From Phormidesmis priestleyi ULC007 (GTDB taxonomy: Bacteria > Cyanobacteriota > Cyanobacteriia > Leptolyngbyales > Leptolyngbyaceae), in the NCBI RefSeq assembly GCF_001895925.1, contig NZ_MPPI01000003.1:144888-208887 (forward strand): 64,000 bases of DNA, in the 5' to 3' direction. Positions 63,728 to 64,000 of the stretch are shown piece by piece. Below the pieces are notes generated by a model. The model was not told where the DNA came from and did not search any database. It saw nothing but the letters and a program-made list of their open reading frames with translations. The position numbers and the translations under genes are program-made. Numbering within the stretch: position 1 is the stretch's first letter; each line of letters starts with the position of its first letter.

Positions 63728-64000
63728 CTACAGTTGGATCGTGGTTTTGTTGTGTAACTCCTCCACTTGAACGAGTGAACCATTGCCGATCGCAATGTTG
63801 AACTTCACTAAAGAACGCTCAACTTGATATCCCGGCAACACTCGAACAATTTGATATTCAGTCATCAAATCACTGGTGCCATCCCACTTGAACAATGCCA
63901 GTTGATTGGATGCAATCTCACTCAGTTGTGAAACAAACTCTTCAATGCGATCGCTGACATTCACGAGAATGCCAGACGAAAGGAAGATGTAACGCTCTTG
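63728..64000 (-). CDS. Hypothetical protein, C-terminal part (cut by the window end)
   Basis: At least 90 residues. The frame stays open to base 64000 (ERYIFLSSGILVNVSDRIEE at its visible start), so the GTG at 63964 is probably internal. Visible parts are SDRIEEFVSQLSEIASNQLA, TEYQIVRVLPGYQVERSL and a beta-rich end. No family is recognised. Confidence 0.55.
   Translation of the reverse strand, partial: QERYIFLSSGILVNVSDRIEEFVSQLSEIASNQLALFKWDGTSDLMTEYQIVRVLPGYQVERSLVKFNIAIGNGSLVQVEELHNKTTIQL

Noticed and set aside
1-64000. CRISPR arrays, prophage or complete insertion sequences
   Set aside because: No regularly spaced repeats, phage structural genes or transposase genes are visible; only short non-autonomous elements occur.

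Overview
The window is a 64 kb piece of a cyanobacterial chromosome. The evidence is a complete rbcL-rbcX-rbcS cluster with a form IB large subunit, the magnesium chelatase gene chlI, ycf35, a phylloquinone-type methyltransferase, many cyanobacteria-specific families (DUF1816, DUF3172, DUF3038, DUF4335, DUF2997) and very frequent GCGATCGC-type (HIP1) octamers. The content fits a filamentous, non-heterocystous Leptolyngbya-like organism, but the genus is an inference.

Layout. 1-2159: the end of a HEAT-like gene, a DUF1816 gene, tRNA-Ser(UGA) and a decayed region in which a broken short-chain dehydrogenase is fused to the tail of a family 9 glycosyltransferase. 2160-5956: an accessory block with a Trypco1-domain protein followed by a 1040-residue trypsin-NB-ARC-TPR-transmembrane protein, then an orphan antitoxin. 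6021-22270: housekeeping and conserved cyanobacterial genes (DUF3172, VWA-like, cobH, dapB, chlI, a ParA-like ATPase, a B12-binding radical SAM protein, an SGNH hydrolase with a PEP-CTERM tail, a phytol-kinase-like gene, DUF3038/DUF4335, a Ser/Thr kinase, and DUF2997-ycf35-ferredoxin). 22282-27493: type IV pilus genes pilB-pilT-pilC on the minus strand with an unknown gene after them. 27958-33623: the chaperone operon grpE-dnaK-dnaJ with a TusA-like gene and rsgA. 33629-40129: DUF445, menG, a response regulator, an NYN-LOTUS protein and the Rubisco genes. 40594-44154: an AmpG-like transporter, small genes, a HEAT protein and leuD.

44252-47038 is a second accessory patch with toxin-antitoxin-like genes: an orphan HicB, a nuclease-fold gene overlapping a PIN gene, an antitoxin whose toxin seems lost, and a CopG-like/PIN pair. 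47120-55595 has a sugar theme: fructokinase-like PfkB kinase, glucokinase, two sugar-binding lipoproteins and two ABC permeases, with no ATPase gene in the window. 55600-57400 carries short inverted-repeat (MITE-like) elements, one of which supplies the stop codon of a hydrolase gene. 58626-63964 has infC, a secreted Cys-rich protein, a very large MFS-HEAT protein followed by a cyclic-nucleotide-binding protein, and a partial gene at the edge.

The best candidate for a little-described system is the Trypco1 plus trypsin-STAND pair at 2160-5652, which looks like an NTP-regulated, protease-based conflict (defence or cell-death) system. Second is the two-gene nuclease-fold/PIN cassette at 44693-45768. 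Two intergenic stretches (about 9140-9283 and 20500-20612) end in intrinsic terminators and may encode small RNAs.
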